DNA of 64,000 nt from Poteriospumella lacustris (GCA_008000375.1 SMOI01000025.1:124001-188000); one strand, 5' to 3'; shown: positions 1 to 10,876, counted from the first letter of the stretch. Notes: generated by a model not told the origin, from the letters alone. Made by a program: numbers and translations.

Positions 1-651
1 CCCAGCTTTGTGATTATTGAGTAGACGCTCAAGCACTGCTGGCCACTCCAATGTCTCAAGAGAAGCATCGGATATATGGAGCTTCTCTTTGTAAAACGCG
101 CTCATTGCCGCCGCTTGTTCAACAGTTTTCACGGCCCGCCATGCCCTCCAAATCCAAACGCAAAAGAATAGGAGGAAATACAAGGCCGTCAAAAATGTTG
201 TGAACTTTGGTGTGTGATGGAATGGATCAGTCGCAAATTGCTCGTTCAAATTTGCACAAGACTCTTCATCAGAGCATTTCGTAACTGCATTCCAATCGAC
301 AAACTCAAACAAGTAAACACTGAATGAAATGGAAAATCCTAGAGACAAAACCGCACAGAGCTCTGAGAGAAATGTCGAAACAATTCCTTTACTGCAGTAA
401 AAGCGATAAAATTCTCTGAAAAACTCATCCGGATTTGCAAGTGTCTCTTTTTCACTCGTCCGCAGCAAGGGCGAGAAGACATTTTCAGTAGGAATCATTT
501 CTTTCCAAAGCTCTGAACTTATGCGCTTCGAAAAGAACTTCGATGGTTTACGCTTTGAGATCAAAATGTCGCTTCCTCTAATTCTGAATTGTTGTGCTGA
601 GATAACGAAATAGCTCCGTCGCTTCTCAGGAACTGGGAACATAATCATCAT
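1..651 (-). CDS. ATG9: Autophagy protein ATG9, N-terminal part (cut by window edge)
   Basis: An open frame of 217 codons runs from ATG at 651 off the left edge of the window, so only the N-terminal part is present. It contains a run characteristic of ATG9: FYRFYCSKG, a membrane segment (LSLGFSISFSVYLFEFVDW), a second hydrophobic stretch (TALYFLLFFCVWIWRAW), then FYKEKLHISDASLETLEW. ATG9 is the multi-spanning lipid scramblase carried on vesicles that seed the autophagosome. The N-terminal tail before the first membrane segment is short. A second ATG at 642 lies three codons downstream and would serve equally well. The gene is divergent from the TMEM115-like gene, with 264 bp between the two starts, so they probably share a promoter. 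No intron is seen in the visible part. Identification rests on motif recall, not on a database search. Confidence 0.8.
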   Translation of the reverse strand, partial: MMIMFPVPEKRRSYFVISAQQFRIRGSDILISKRKPSKFFSKRISSELWKEMIPTENVFSPLLRTSEKETLANPDEFFREFYRFYCSKGIVSTFLSELCAVLSLGFSISFSVYLFEFVDWNAVTKCSDEESCANLNEQFATDPFHHTPKFTTFLTALYFLLFFCVWIWRAWRAVKTVEQAAAMSAFYKEKLHISDASLETLEWPAVLERLLNNHKAG

Positions 652-915
652 CACAGAGCAGCAGCAGCGGCAAAAAAGTGCCGTTACAAAATTGATACAT
701 GATCAGCCTCGTCGTCGTGATGATCATCGAAAGAGGCGAGAGGAAGAGACGAGGCGAAATCGATGTCCTCGGATGCAACCGATTCAGGGTCTCATCCGCG
801 GCAAAATTCTAGTGGGTAATTAGATAGCTGTGAGATTTATCATTGGAGTCCCTTCCTCTGTCAAGACGCTTCTTGCCTCATTTATTTCCCAGAGATTTAA
901 ACTCATTGTCCGGCA

Positions 916-2198
916 ATGTCGATCCTGGAGGAAAGACCGCTTTTTGTTATCTGTGGCATCCCGCTGCTGATAACTCACCTACTTTCATACTTCGTGACGG
1001 ATTTATCGCAATATTTGTCTCTTATCACGGCAAATACGCTCATTACCAGAACATATGTTTGGAATATGATTACTTGCAGCTTTTTTGAACCTTCCCCAAT
1101 CAAACTGGCCGTAGACCTGGTAATTCTATGGATATCCTCCAAACATATCGGTAGGCCAAGTGTGGAGCAATTCGGACTCTTTTTTGCATTCGCTCTCTTG
1201 TCATGCTCCGTGGGCACGTCTATTTTGCGATTTCTGCAATTTGTCGGAAGTGGCCACGAGAGTGCTTTGCTAGTTGCGACGAATGGATTTAGTGGTATCA
1301 TTCAAGCTTTTCTGATGTTTTCTCGCCACTCCCTCCGTTCTCAACCATTACATCCGAAGATGTTTCAAAACGTGACCTACCACTTTGCCCCAACTCTGTA
1401 CGCTCTTGTTCAAGTGTGCCTGCGATTGGTTGGGTTCCGATCTTTTGCCCAAGATCTCAGCTTCACTGTAATTGGCATGGTTTTCAGTTGGTCTTACTTG
1501 AAATTCTTTTATAAGTACTCTGAAGTGGAGCCTGCTGGGGATCGATCGGATGATTTCACCTTCGTTGGAATGTTTCCCGAGGTAAGTTCATCACTTTTGT
1601 CTACGATGGACCTGTTCAACACTAATTGCTCTTGTAACAGGCAATTCATTCGGTCATAATACCATTTACCACTGCTTTTTATAATTTGATGGCACTCGTT
1701 GGTATTTTCCCTCCTCTGGAAACGAATGATCGGAAGTATCACCATCATCTAAGGTACGTGTTTTTTAGTCTGGTGGATAATGTTGATGGGCTCTCCTTTT
1801 TATCTATCTTTTCCTATTTTTTCACAGACCGATTGCTCCTGCATCTAATTCCGGGATTTCAATGGAACTTAAAGATGATGCACAGCATCCTTCGAAAGCC
1901 AACCCCACAAAGGCCGAAATTGTGGCAGAAAGAAGAAAGGCCAGGGCTATGAAGGTAATTGAACCTTCAAATGCGACAAAATGCTGTTCATTGACCCGTC
2001 TCTGGATCTTAATAGATGCTAGATGCTAAAATGGCAGAATTAGCGAAGGAGGTTGTGGAGGGATGGGATGATGAGGTGAGCAGTGATAGGGCATATATTT
2101 TCAGTTCGCTCGTTTACTCTGCTTCTATTTCTCTTTAGGAGTCACCATCGAAGCTGGAAGAGGGAAAGACGAATGATTATTCAAAAATAAAAATATGA
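916..2198 (+). CDS. TMEM115: TMEM115-like Golgi membrane protein (DUF1751, rhomboid-like fold)
   Basis: Five exons (916-1581, 1641-1753, 1828-1954, 2016-2075, 2139-2198) give an in-frame protein of 341 residues. All introns are GT-AG and 59-74 bases long. Several hydrophobic helices fill the first 200 residues. Family-like marks are VWNMITCSFFE near residue 40, then SWSYLKFF, GDRSDDFTF and GMFPE just before the first splice site, which fits the TMEM115/DUF1751 pattern (W-x-YLRF, GD-x-SD-x-F, FPE). In animals this rhomboid-related but catalytically inactive protein sits in the Golgi and affects retrograde transport and glycosylation. The C-terminal tail is hydrophilic and Lys/Glu-rich. The stop lies only 32 bp from the stop of the converging BUD32 gene, so the 3' ends of the two transcripts almost certainly overlap. 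Confidence 0.8.
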
Positions 2199-2230
2199 AC
2201 TACAAGTCTTTGCGTCGATGTAAATCCTGC

Positions 2231-3144
2231 TTAACCAATCATGTCTCTTTTTCTTCCGCGCAGCCGGACCTTTCAACAACAAAATTACAATTCGCCGGTG
2301 TGTAAGCGGTTGCATAAAAGCTTTGATTACCTGTTCAAGACGGAGTAAAACAGCCGTGCCTGTCCTGCAACCGAAGCGATATGATTCTAAAATGGACTGG
2401 ACCTAAAAGAAAGAGTTAATGAGATCTGTCGTAGCAAGCTATCAACTGTACTTGTTCTTACCAATGATTCAGAATTGGGGTGAGTTGATATGAATGCTCT
2501 CTCCAATACATAAAGGTCAACAGCTTTATCTTCCGGTGTCGCCTTCATCGCTCCCAGGCCAAAATCAACAAAGACTACGGAATTATATTGATCACTTTCA
2601 TTTACTCGCCGAACCATAATATTGGATGTTGTAAGGTCACCGTGAACAACGTCGCAATCATGCATAAGTCCAATTCCTTTCCCAATCGCGGTAGTGATCG
2701 CAGAAATATTTGCAGAGCCCTCTACAAAAGACAAAAAGCACCAACAGAGTCAATCACTATCGTGCTTCCCATCCGATATCGCCCTTACCATCACCATCTT
2801 CCAATTGTCGGAGCAGCTCTTTCAATGTAATACCATTGATTCTCTCCATGAATATCTTGAAGTCAACCAAATCCACATGATATATTCTAAAAAAGAGCTT
2901 TAATGAACTATCCAAGCGAAACAATGGCAAACATCGAGAAATTCACTGACATTGGCACTGGTACACCTTGACGAAAGCAACGATGAATGCATCGCGCCTC
3001 CTGAAGAATTCTCTGCTTGTTGAGCTTTTCATCGAGCACAGAGACTCTGTAGCTCTTTCTCAATCTCTCTTTACAAACTGCTGCTTTGTCAAGAAATGAG
3101 ACCTCGAAAAGTCTTCCTTCAGCGCCTTGGCTGATCATGCTCAT
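2231..3144 (-). CDS. BUD32: BUD32/TP53RK-type atypical kinase of the KEOPS complex
   Basis: Five exons on the minus strand (3144-2951, 2886-2789, 2721-2462, 2402-2331, 2269-2231) join in frame to 220 residues, the usual small size of this family. The N-terminal lobe has ISQGAEGRLFEV in place of a Gly-rich loop. The catalytic part reads VVHGDLTTSNIMV, followed by VFVDFGLG, the signature HGDxTxxN and DFG of BUD32. The tail ends VRLRGRKRDMIG, matching the conserved RxRGRKR C-terminus. In KEOPS this ATPase/kinase supports transfer of the threonylcarbamoyl group to A37 of ANN-reading tRNAs. The last exon is only 39 bases long and was found by extending to that tail. The gene converges on TMEM115 and is divergent from arginase. 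Confidence 0.93.
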
Positions 3145-3578
3145 GGTTCCAGCGCGGTTGAGAGTTTACTGTACGAAACCAGTAAGTTACACTGTCAGAC
3201 AAGATCTACGCAAGCCCAAGAGGTTGTATTTCGATTTTATATGACGACAATTTTATGAGGCAAATGAAACTTATTATGGGGCGATGATGAAGCGATGAAC
3301 GCCATGAAAAACAACAGGGACCTGCCTGAAGTACTTGATTCAAGATTCAAATGATATTTATAGTCTAATTCAAAAGAATCTTATGTACGTTCTTGATGTG
3401 CGGCTAATTCGGACCAGAATTCCACACGACGTCGACGTGTGCTGGTGAAGGTGAAGTTGAAGACGAGCTGAAATGAAAACAACCATCGAATCTCGGAGTC
3501 ACGGAGTCAGTTAGTTCACTTTCTGAGCCGCAAGAAGTCGTCGAAAACTTAGTTTTGTATAGCAGAAGTTAGGACGCA
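3145..3578. other. Divergent intergenic region between BUD32 and arginase
   Basis: 434 bp separate the two start codons, so this stretch should hold both promoters. The left half is A+T-rich. I see no repeat, no TATA box that stands out and no additional coding frame. Confidence 0.5.
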
Positions 3579-4707
3579 ATGATGATGCGAAGATATCTCT
3601 CCACAACGAGAAAGCTGTCTAAAGCAACCATCATTCCAGTTCCAGTCAACTTAGGCCAACCCAATATGGGTTTGGATTCAGCACCAAAGTAAGACATTGC
3701 AGAATGAAAAATAGTTCCCCTTTTATCTTCTTTCTTCCAGGGCTATCGTCGAAGGGGGATTGGCAGATGTATTGCATGGCGAAGGTTGGGAGGTGAAACA
3801 CTTACCTCCTCTGTCTTTCGACCAGACTAAGGAGCATGGACACCCTGCGTTGCCAAATGCTAAAAATTGTGCAAGAGTTGGAGAGGCTTCTAGAATTATC
3901 AAGGAGCATGTGTCAGCAGCGTGTGAGCCGGACACCTTCCCTTTGATTCTCGGTGGAGATCACTGCGTCGCGATCGGAACAATTTCGGGCATTAAAGAGA
4001 AGCGCCCCAATAATGCTATTGTTTGGGTATGTTTTTAGTGTACTGTTGGTTGCGGCCACACTCATTCTTTATCCATTGTTCATCATTTCTTCAGGTCGAT
4101 GCGCATGCTGATATCAATACCCCCGAAACTACAGGCTCCGGTAATATGCACGGAATGCCTCTTGGATTTCTTCTGGGACTTGCGAAGAACATGAACTCGC
4201 TGCCTAATTTTGGATGGATTAAACCCTGCGTGAAGCCTCATGAAATTGTGTACATTGGACTTCGAGATTTAGATCAAGGCGAGAAAAAGGCAATTAAAGC
4301 CTTAGGCATCAAGGCATACACTGTGAGTCCAAATAGGTATCGTTGCTCACTGACGAAAAGGTCTTATTTCGTATGTTTCCTTGCAGATGCATGAAGTTGA
4401 CAAGCTCGGTATCGGTAAAGTGATGGAGGAAACGCTGGATCACATCAACAAGCGTGATATCCACTTATCTTTCGACATCGATGGACTGGATCCATTCTTT
4501 GCTCCCCACACAGGAACAGCTGTTACTGGAGGCCTGACTTACAGAGAGGGAAATTTCATTTGCGAAGCGTTGGCGGAGACAGGAAGATTGACCTCCATGG
4601 AAATGGTTGAAGTCGACCCAATGCTCAGAACGGATGTCAGTCCCCGTAGAACGATAGATTGTGCTATCACGCTCATCGGATCTGCCATGGGAAAGAGAAT
4701 TTTGTAG
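3579..4707 (+). CDS. ARG: Arginase, probably mitochondrial
   Basis: Four exons (3579-3688, 3741-4026, 4095-4322, 4387-4707) give 314 residues, the normal arginase length. The manganese-binding motifs are complete: GGDHCVAIG, VDAHADINT and SFDIDGLDPFFAPHTGT, followed by the conserved GGLTYREG. The enzyme hydrolyses L-arginine to ornithine and urea. The N-terminus (MMMRRYLSTTRKLSK) is rich in Arg, Ser and Thr and lacks acids, as in a mitochondrial presequence. Three ATGs in a row start the frame, and the first was taken. The introns are 52, 68 and 64 bases; the first is the shortest in the window. Agmatinase is a related alternative, but the TGSGNMHGMPLGFLLG loop and the GGLTYREG stretch favour arginase. 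Confidence 0.95.
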
Positions 4708-5116
4708 ATTAGCCCGTGTTTATGATTTAGAGATATTGCTTCTACTTTACCACCTCGTTGAAGGTCTCACCATCTGGAGCACCATTCGGTTTCTATGCCA
4801 ATTCGGTAATATTAACTCGTTCTTGTTTAAAATCTGCGCATCAAATTGTCATATTTATTGTTATATTGCAACTGCGGTCATACTTGCTGGTAGTTGCATG
4901 CGTCATTAGTGATTTGCAAGTGTTTGCAGCAGGTATGCAAGGGGGGGGGGGTTACAGCAGGTTACAGGTGTTCCATCATCGTCGTCGCGTACATCTCTCT
5001 GCGTTCGCTGTTCGCTGCAGCAGAGGGAAGAAAGAAACCTTGCGCATCATATTGGACCAAGACTTTGAGACTTGACATTCCTTTTGGGACGACTCTAGTT
5101 ACCCCAGAACTATTTC
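4708..5116 (+). other. Intergenic region with a poly-G run
   Basis: 409 bp between arginase and the isoleucyl-tRNA synthetase gene, both on the plus strand. An uninterrupted run of about 11 G lies near 4939-4949. The rest shows no repeat or supported coding frame. It should contain the arginase 3' end and the next promoter. Confidence 0.4.
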
Positions 5117-8100
5117 ATGGGAACGTGCTCGGAACGCACGGGTATTGTAGTGTTGGCATTTTTAATCATCATGTCGTTCCTGCAAGTGACGTCTTCTTTG
5201 TGGACGAAGTCATCCCCATTGAGGAGATTTGGACTTCGCCAATCCTACCCCCAACAGCTTGTTGCATTTTCCAGCAAACTCAAATCAAAATCGAAGCAGG
5301 AAGGAGAGGGAAAGTATTCGAAAACGATATTGCTTCCAGTGACAACATTTGAACAGCGTGCAAATGCAGTTCGACGCGAACCGGAGATCCAGAAATGGTG
5401 GGATGACAAGAAAATCTACCAAAGCCTCAGCAAGTCGAATCCCGGAGAGGTGTTTGTTCTCCACGATGGCCCCCCTTACGCTAATGGGGATCTCCACATG
5501 GGTCATGCGTTGAACAAAATTTTGAAGGACTTCGTGAACCGCTTCAATATTCTGCAAGGAAAGAAGGTCCGGTTTGTTCCAGGATGGGACTGCCACGGTC
5601 TTCCAATCGAATTGAAGGTCATACAAGGAATGAAAGGGAAGGAAAAAGACAACTTGTCACCTATTGCCCTGAGAAAGACGGCCGCTGAATATGCGAAATC
5701 TACGATGAGCACGCAGCGGGAGTCCTTCAAGAGATACGGTGTTTGGGGCGACTGGGAAAATCCTTACTTGACACTTCAGCCAGAGTATGAGGCGGCTCAA
5801 GTTCGAGTATTTGGTGAAATGGTGAAGAAGGGGCACATTTATCGAGGCAAAAAGCCAGTCCATTGGAGTCCGTCTTCACAGACAGCCTTGGCCGAGGCAG
5901 AGTTGGAATACCCCGATAATCATATTTCGCGATCAATTTACGTTGGATTTCGAGTGGTCTCTATTCCGACAGCACTGGCAGATGTGTTGGGCTCCCTATC
6001 TGATGTTCGAGTGGGAATATGGACCACCACGCCATGGACCATTCCTGCCAATTTGGCAGTGGCTGTTAACGGAAACTTGAAGTACAGCCTTGTTTCTCAT
6101 AAGTCTGTGCTGAATGGCGCGCAACTGATTATCGCAGAAGACCTTGTTTCTTCTCTCTCCGCGAAATGTGGACTGGATGCGAGTGATGGATTTCAAACGT
6201 TGGCTTCGTTTTCGGGCAAGGATTTGCAGGGCCTGGAATATCAACACCCACTATTCGACCGTAGATCTCCTGTTGTTATTGGCGGAGATTACATTACAGC
6301 AGAATCAGGAACGGGTCTTGTGCACACAGCTCCCGGCCATGGTCAGGAAGATTACTTGACGGGTCTCAAGTACGGTCTTCCTCTTTTGTCTCCAGTCGAT
6401 GACCGAGGAAAGTTTACAGCCGAAGCTGGCGAACGATTCGTCGGGAAAGATGTTTTGTCAGATGGAAACAAGGAAGTCATTGCTGCCCTCGGGGAATGCG
6501 GTGTCTTGATAAAAGAAGAGCCTTACAATCATAAATATCCTTATGATTGGCGCACGAAAAAGCCCACCATTTTCCGAGCGACGGAGCAATGGTTTGCAAG
6601 TGTTTCCAATTTTAAGGAATCCGCATTGAATGCAATTAATACAGTGCAATGGATCCCTTCTTCAGGAAAGAATCGCATCACATCGATGGTGGAAGGACGC
6701 GGAGATTGGTGTATTTCTCGCCAACGCAGCTGGGGCGTCCCGATTCCTGTTTTCTATCGGAAGACGGATAACGAGCCTTTACTAACGGAAGAAACGCTTG
6801 CTCACATAGAGGCCATCTTTCGTACCCGTGGTTCGGATGCTTGGTGGGAGTTGGACGTCAAGGAGCTTTTGCCAGCATCTCTTCAACATTTAGCCGACGA
6901 TTACAAAAAAGGTCACGACACGATGGATGTTTGGTTTGACTCAGGGACATCCTGGGCTGGCGTTTGTCAAGCGCGCGAGGAATTGAGCTCTCCAGCAGAT
7001 ATGTACCTGGAAGGATCAGATCAGTCCAGAGGATGGTTCCAGAGCTCCTTGCTGACGTCCGTGGCGACACAAGGACAAGCTCCTTACAAAAAGGTTTTGA
7101 CGCATGGTTTCGTTCTGGACGAGAAAGGGATGAAAATGTCCAAGTCACTCGGTAACGTCCTCGATCCCACAAGAATTATTGAGGGCGGACCGAATCAAAA
7201 AGAGCATCCTCCCTACGGAGCAGATACACTGCGCATGTGGGTTTCCAGTGTTGACTATTCTGGTGACGTTTGCGTGGGCTCAAATATTATGCGTCAAATT
7301 TCCGACAACTACCGCAAAGTGAGAAATACTGTCAGATTTTTGCTTGGTAGTTTGAATGATTTTGATCCTGCGACCCATGCCGTTCCGTACGAACAACTTG
7401 CTGCTGTGGACAAGTACATGCTTGGGTCTCTCACAAAATTGGTGCAAGAAGTGGAGGTTGCTTATCGAGACTATCAATTTTATCGGGTCAATCAGTTGCT
7501 GTCACAATTTGCTTCTTCTGAGCTATCTGCATTCTACTTGGATATCTCCAAAGATCGATTATATGTGTCGAGTAAAAACAATTGGCGTAGGCGATCATGT
7601 CAAACAACTGTGGACATCATATCCAAGCAGTTTATGGTCATGGTAGCTCCTATTTTGCCACATTTGGCGGAGGAAGCGTGGGGTAATCTTCCATACGAAC
7701 GGCAAACGGAGTCAATCTTTGAATACGGCTGGGTTAAGCAGTCCGATAGATTCCCTGTGTTTGAAGATGAGTGGTGGACTTTGTTGAAGAAGATTCGATC
7801 AGACTCCAACAAATGCATTGAATTGGCCCGACAAGCAAGACAAGCCGGTGCATCGATGGAGTGCGCTGTCCATTTGCACACATCGGACAGTGACTTGAAG
7901 AAGAAATTGAATGATTTGAAAGGCGACAAAACTATCATTGCCGATTTCTTGTCCACCAATTCAGTGGACGATTTACGCTTTTTACTTATGGTTTCCCAGG
8001 TTTCTGTGGTGGACAATGAGGAAGACCTGGCCAAACTTGGCGAGCCTTTTCTTCTTCGGGCCAACGAATCTGAAAGTGGTGTCACAGTAGCGGTGACCAA

Positions 8101-8224
8101 GGCTGTTGGAAAGAAATGTGAACGATGCTGGTACTACAGCGAATCAGTCGGCGATGATCACAGCCATTCCGATATCTGCCCAAGATGTGCTAAAGAGATC
8201 AAGGCTGATGGATACACCGTGTAA
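5117..8224 (+). CDS. IARS2: Isoleucyl-tRNA synthetase, bacterial/organellar type
   Basis: One intronless frame of 1,035 residues. Class I signatures are HMGH at residues 127-130 (from GDLHMGHALNK) and KMSKS near 673-677. The editing insertion carries TTPWTIPAN. The C-terminus has the zinc-binding pairs CERCW and CPRC typical of bacterial and organellar IleRS. It charges tRNA-Ile inside an organelle. Residues 1-60 are a leader not present in bacteria: a short polar head, a hydrophobic core (VVLAFLIIMSFLQV), then a Ser/Arg/Lys-rich, acid-poor stretch. That layout resembles the signal peptide plus transit peptide of complex plastids more than a plain mitochondrial presequence, although a second ATG at residue 19 could give a shorter form. 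The stop is 59 bp from the stop of the converging small gene. Confidence 0.95.
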   Translation: MGTCSERTGIVVLAFLIIMSFLQVTSSLWTKSSPLRRFGLRQSYPQQLVAFSSKLKSKSKQEGEGKYSKTILLPVTTFEQRANAVRREPEIQKWWDDKKIYQSLSKSNPGEVFVLHDGPPYANGDLHMGHALNKILKDFVNRFNILQGKKVRFVPGWDCHGLPIELKVIQGMKGKEKDNLSPIALRKTAAEYAKSTMSTQRESFKRYGVWGDWENPYLTLQPEYEAAQVRVFGEMVKKGHIYRGKKPVHWSPSSQTALAEAELEYPDNHISRSIYVGFRVVSIPTALADVLGSLSDVRVGIWTTTPWTIPANLAVAVNGNLKYSLVSHKSVLNGAQLIIAEDLVSSLSAKCGLDASDGFQTLASFSGKDLQGLEYQHPLFDRRSPVVIGGDYITAESGTGLVHTAPGHGQEDYLTGLKYGLPLLSPVDDRGKFTAEAGERFVGKDVLSDGNKEVIAALGECGVLIKEEPYNHKYPYDWRTKKPTIFRATEQWFASVSNFKESALNAINTVQWIPSSGKNRITSMVEGRGDWCISRQRSWGVPIPVFYRKTDNEPLLTEETLAHIEAIFRTRGSDAWWELDVKELLPASLQHLADDYKKGHDTMDVWFDSGTSWAGVCQAREELSSPADMYLEGSDQSRGWFQSSLLTSVATQGQAPYKKVLTHGFVLDEKGMKMSKSLGNVLDPTRIIEGGPNQKEHPPYGADTLRMWVSSVDYSGDVCVGSNIMRQISDNYRKVRNTVRFLLGSLNDFDPATHAVPYEQLAAVDKYMLGSLTKLVQEVEVAYRDYQFYRVNQLLSQFASSELSAFYLDISKDRLYVSSKNNWRRRSCQTTVDIISKQFMVMVAPILPHLAEEAWGNLPYERQTESIFEYGWVKQSDRFPVFEDEWWTLLKKIRSDSNKCIELARQARQAGASMECAVHLHTSDSDLKKKLNDLKGDKTIIADFLSTNSVDDLRFLLMVSQVSVVDNEEDLAKLGEPFLLRANESESGVTVAVTKAVGKKCERCWYYSESVGDDHSHSDICPRCAKEIKADGYTV

Positions 8225-8283
8225 CGTCTGGTGACAAACTCGTGTTCTGTACAATAATTACAAATCTTTACAACTGAAACTGA

Positions 8284-8632
8284 TTACGCGCTTTCATCGC
8301 TGTTGGGGCTGGCTTTTGGCTTATAGTTTCCTTTCCACTTGCGCTCTTTGTGATCCCAATCAGGATCGACTCCGACATCGAGACCAGAGTTCAAATACAT
8401 TCCTCGCTGTCGTTGGGAACCCGTCAACGGCCCATCCTTGGTCAACAAAGGTTTCTGATGCAAAATAAATGCAGTTGTTCAAATTACTACACAATATCCT
8501 TAAATAGAAATGGGCCAATAACTGTTCACGTACCGTGTTTTTTGTCAGAAGGTAAGGCACTGTGAACATAGTTGCGATGCCAGCAACACAAAGAGCCCCC
8601 ACAACGTAATTTGACTTTTTCATCCGGTTCAT
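8284..8632 (-). CDS. Small single-span membrane protein, unrecognised
   Basis: Two exons (8632-8534 and 8454-8284, intron of 79 bases) give 89 residues. After MNRMKKSNYV a single hydrophobic helix (VGALCVAGIATMFTVPYLL) runs to the splice site. The second exon is hydrophilic and looks conserved in style: GPLTGSQRQRGMYLNSG, DVGVDPDWD and KWKGNY. A short basic N-terminus, one helix and a polar tail with RG-x-Y-x-NSG and a DPDWD-like string recall small inner-membrane or respiratory-complex accessory proteins, but I cannot name it. The frame continues upstream without an ATG, so the ATG at 8632 was chosen; a second lies at 8623. Its 5' end faces the photolyase gene. Confidence 0.65.
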
Positions 8633-8953
8633 TTTCGCTCTGATGTGCTGCTGATATCTGGAATAAATACGCAACTATATGGTATAAGGCAAAACGACTG
8701 AGCTTGCTCCCAATAGCATTGATAAGTGTGCTCTGAATCAGGAAAAGTCCGCCGCCTCTCTGCTCTTGTCGGTCATCACCATCGTGTACGATATATAGGA
8801 ACATATTCACCATCGATGATGCAACTACTACTGAATACTCTGAGGATCGTTTGTACCGAGGTTAATGACGTCAGTGACAAAAGTGGCAGCTTTTGCGATC
8901 ATTTCCAACGAAAAGGCATGTTTTCGGAGCGAACAGAAAGAAGTCAGCGGTGT
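8633..8953. other. Divergent intergenic region before the photolyase gene
   Basis: 321 bp between the start of the small membrane protein and the chosen photolyase ATG. The photolyase frame stays open through most of it and contains in-frame ATGs at 8816 and 8918, so part of it may be translated. No other motif is seen. Confidence 0.4.
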
Positions 8954-10876
8954 ATGAGGCTTTGGGATATTTCCGTTTGTATGATTTTCGCTTTTTGTGT
9001 TGGAGGCGGAGCAGCATACAATCGTTTTGTTCCTTTCACCAGACGTTTCGCCATTGAATCCAACAGAAGAACCGTCCACAAAATGAAGCGAACTATTGAC
9101 AGAGTCGGTGATGGGACTGTTGAAACCATCGCGAAGAAGAAGGCGAAAGATTCCTCCTCCAGTATCGATGAACCACCGGCACCCTTTGCTCCTTCCGGGT
9201 TCCAGGTTTCTCGCGCTCGATTGCTCACGACAAACAACCGCACAATTTGTGATGGCAACTGTGTTGTTCTTTGGATGTCGCGAGATCAGCGAGTTTTTGA
9301 CAATCATGCCATTCATTATGCCCAGTCTATGGCCAAAAGCAGAGGGCTGCCACTACGTGTTGTCTTTAACCTTGTCCCAAGATTTTTGGATGCGACACTC
9401 AGACAGTACTCGTTTATGGTAGAGGGACTGAAGGAAGTCGAATCCCAGCTGCGGAATTTGGACATTCCATTTCACTTGCTATTTGGGAATCCGTTGGAAA
9501 CGATTCCACAATTTGTGAAAGAGAAACATTCCGCCCTCCTCGTCACCGATTTCTCCCCGCTTCGTGTTGGACAAGGATGGGTGACAGGCGTTTCAGATGT
9601 TTTGGACAGCAGTAGCTCCATTCCCGTCATACAAGTGGATGCTCACAATATTGTACCCTGTTGGGTGGCATCACCTAAGCTGGAGTACAGTGCGAGAACG
9701 TTCAGAGGAAAGATTGTTCCGAAGATAGCGGAGTACTTACGAGAAGTGCCTCCCCCAACGTCCAATCCATCGGGGAGTTTGGACATTGATCCCATTGATT
9801 GGGATGCTGCAATGAGTCGCTTGGAGATTAACCGTGAAGTGGGGCCAGTGTCGTGGATTCGCCCGGGATATACAGCCGCGCAGGAGATGCTGAATGACTT
9901 TATCGCAAGCCGATTGAAGGACTATGGAGAAAACAGAAATGATCCGAACAAAAACGCCGTCTCTCATTTGTCCCCATATATTCATTTTGGTCACTTGAGT
10001 GTTGAGAAGGCAGTCATTACGCTGAAGGCTATGAAGAAAGGAGGAAGCAGCGTAGATTCATTTATTGAAGAGGCTGTAGTCCGACGGGAGCTTACGGACA
10101 ATTTCTGCTATTGTAAGTTCTCGCCATTCTCTCTTGTGCCTGGTCCCATCGCTAAAGCAGTTGTGACGGTGCGGTGAAAGACAATCCAAATTATGACTCA
10201 TTGGAGGGCTGTTACGAGTGGGCGAAAGAAACGCTGGAAGCTCATCGCCGTGACCCACGACCGATCGTGTACACCCGAGAACAGTTTGAAGCAGCCACAA
10301 CTCACGACGACTTGTGGAATGCCGCTCAACTTCAAATGGTAAAAGAAGGGAAAATGCACGGCTTTCTGCGCATGTATTGGGCAAAGAAAATCTTGGTAAG
10401 TGGACACGTTTACTGACAGTGGAGACCGCGGCCAACTCACTTCGTACTCGACCAGGAATGGTCAGCGACACCTGATGATGCTCTAGCTATAGCTATTTAC
10501 TTGAATGACAAGTATGAGTTGGATGGTCGCGACCCAAATGGATATGTTGGTTGTATGTGGTCAATTGGCGGCATTCATGATCAGGTAACGAGAATTCGCT
10601 CCCCTCAGATTTGGAGGTCCATTTGTAATTGTCGTATTCGACTTAAAGGGGTGGGGAGAGCGGGCTATTTTCGGCAAAATCCGCTATATGAACTATCAGG
10701 TACGAGTGTTCCTTTTCACACCGCAGTTCATGTTGTTCTGTCTCACGTCTGGGTATCCTTCCGTCGGTGAGTAGGGTTGTCAACGCAAATTTGACGTTAA
10801 GAAGTTCGTCGCAAAGTATCCGCCCGCCGCATCGAATGCTGCCGCCGCTACTGGTCAAGCTACTATTCGGCTGTAA
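8954..10876 (+). CDS. PHR: Class II CPD photolyase with an N-terminal leader
   Basis: Five exons (8954-10112, 10181-10395, 10456-10584, 10649-10699, 10775-10876) give 551 residues. The protein begins its conserved part at [16 protein letters not shown] and has [45 protein letters not shown], the flavin-pocket run [17 protein letters not shown] and [11 protein letters not shown], all class II photolyase marks. It repairs cyclobutane pyrimidine dimers in light, using FADH-. From the ATG at 8954 the leader is [22 protein letters not shown], a plausible signal peptide, followed by [17 protein letters not shown], a Phe/Arg-rich stretch like a heterokont plastid transit peptide. Earlier in-frame ATGs at 8816 and 8918 would place other residues in front and bury the signal. 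A Lys/Arg cluster (KKKAK) could be nuclear. Which start is used decides the compartment. Confidence 0.93.

Noticed and set aside
8726-8953. Upstream extension of the photolyase frame as certain coding sequence
   Set aside because: It begins without ATG until 8816 and lacks similarity to photolyases; kept only as a possible alternative start.
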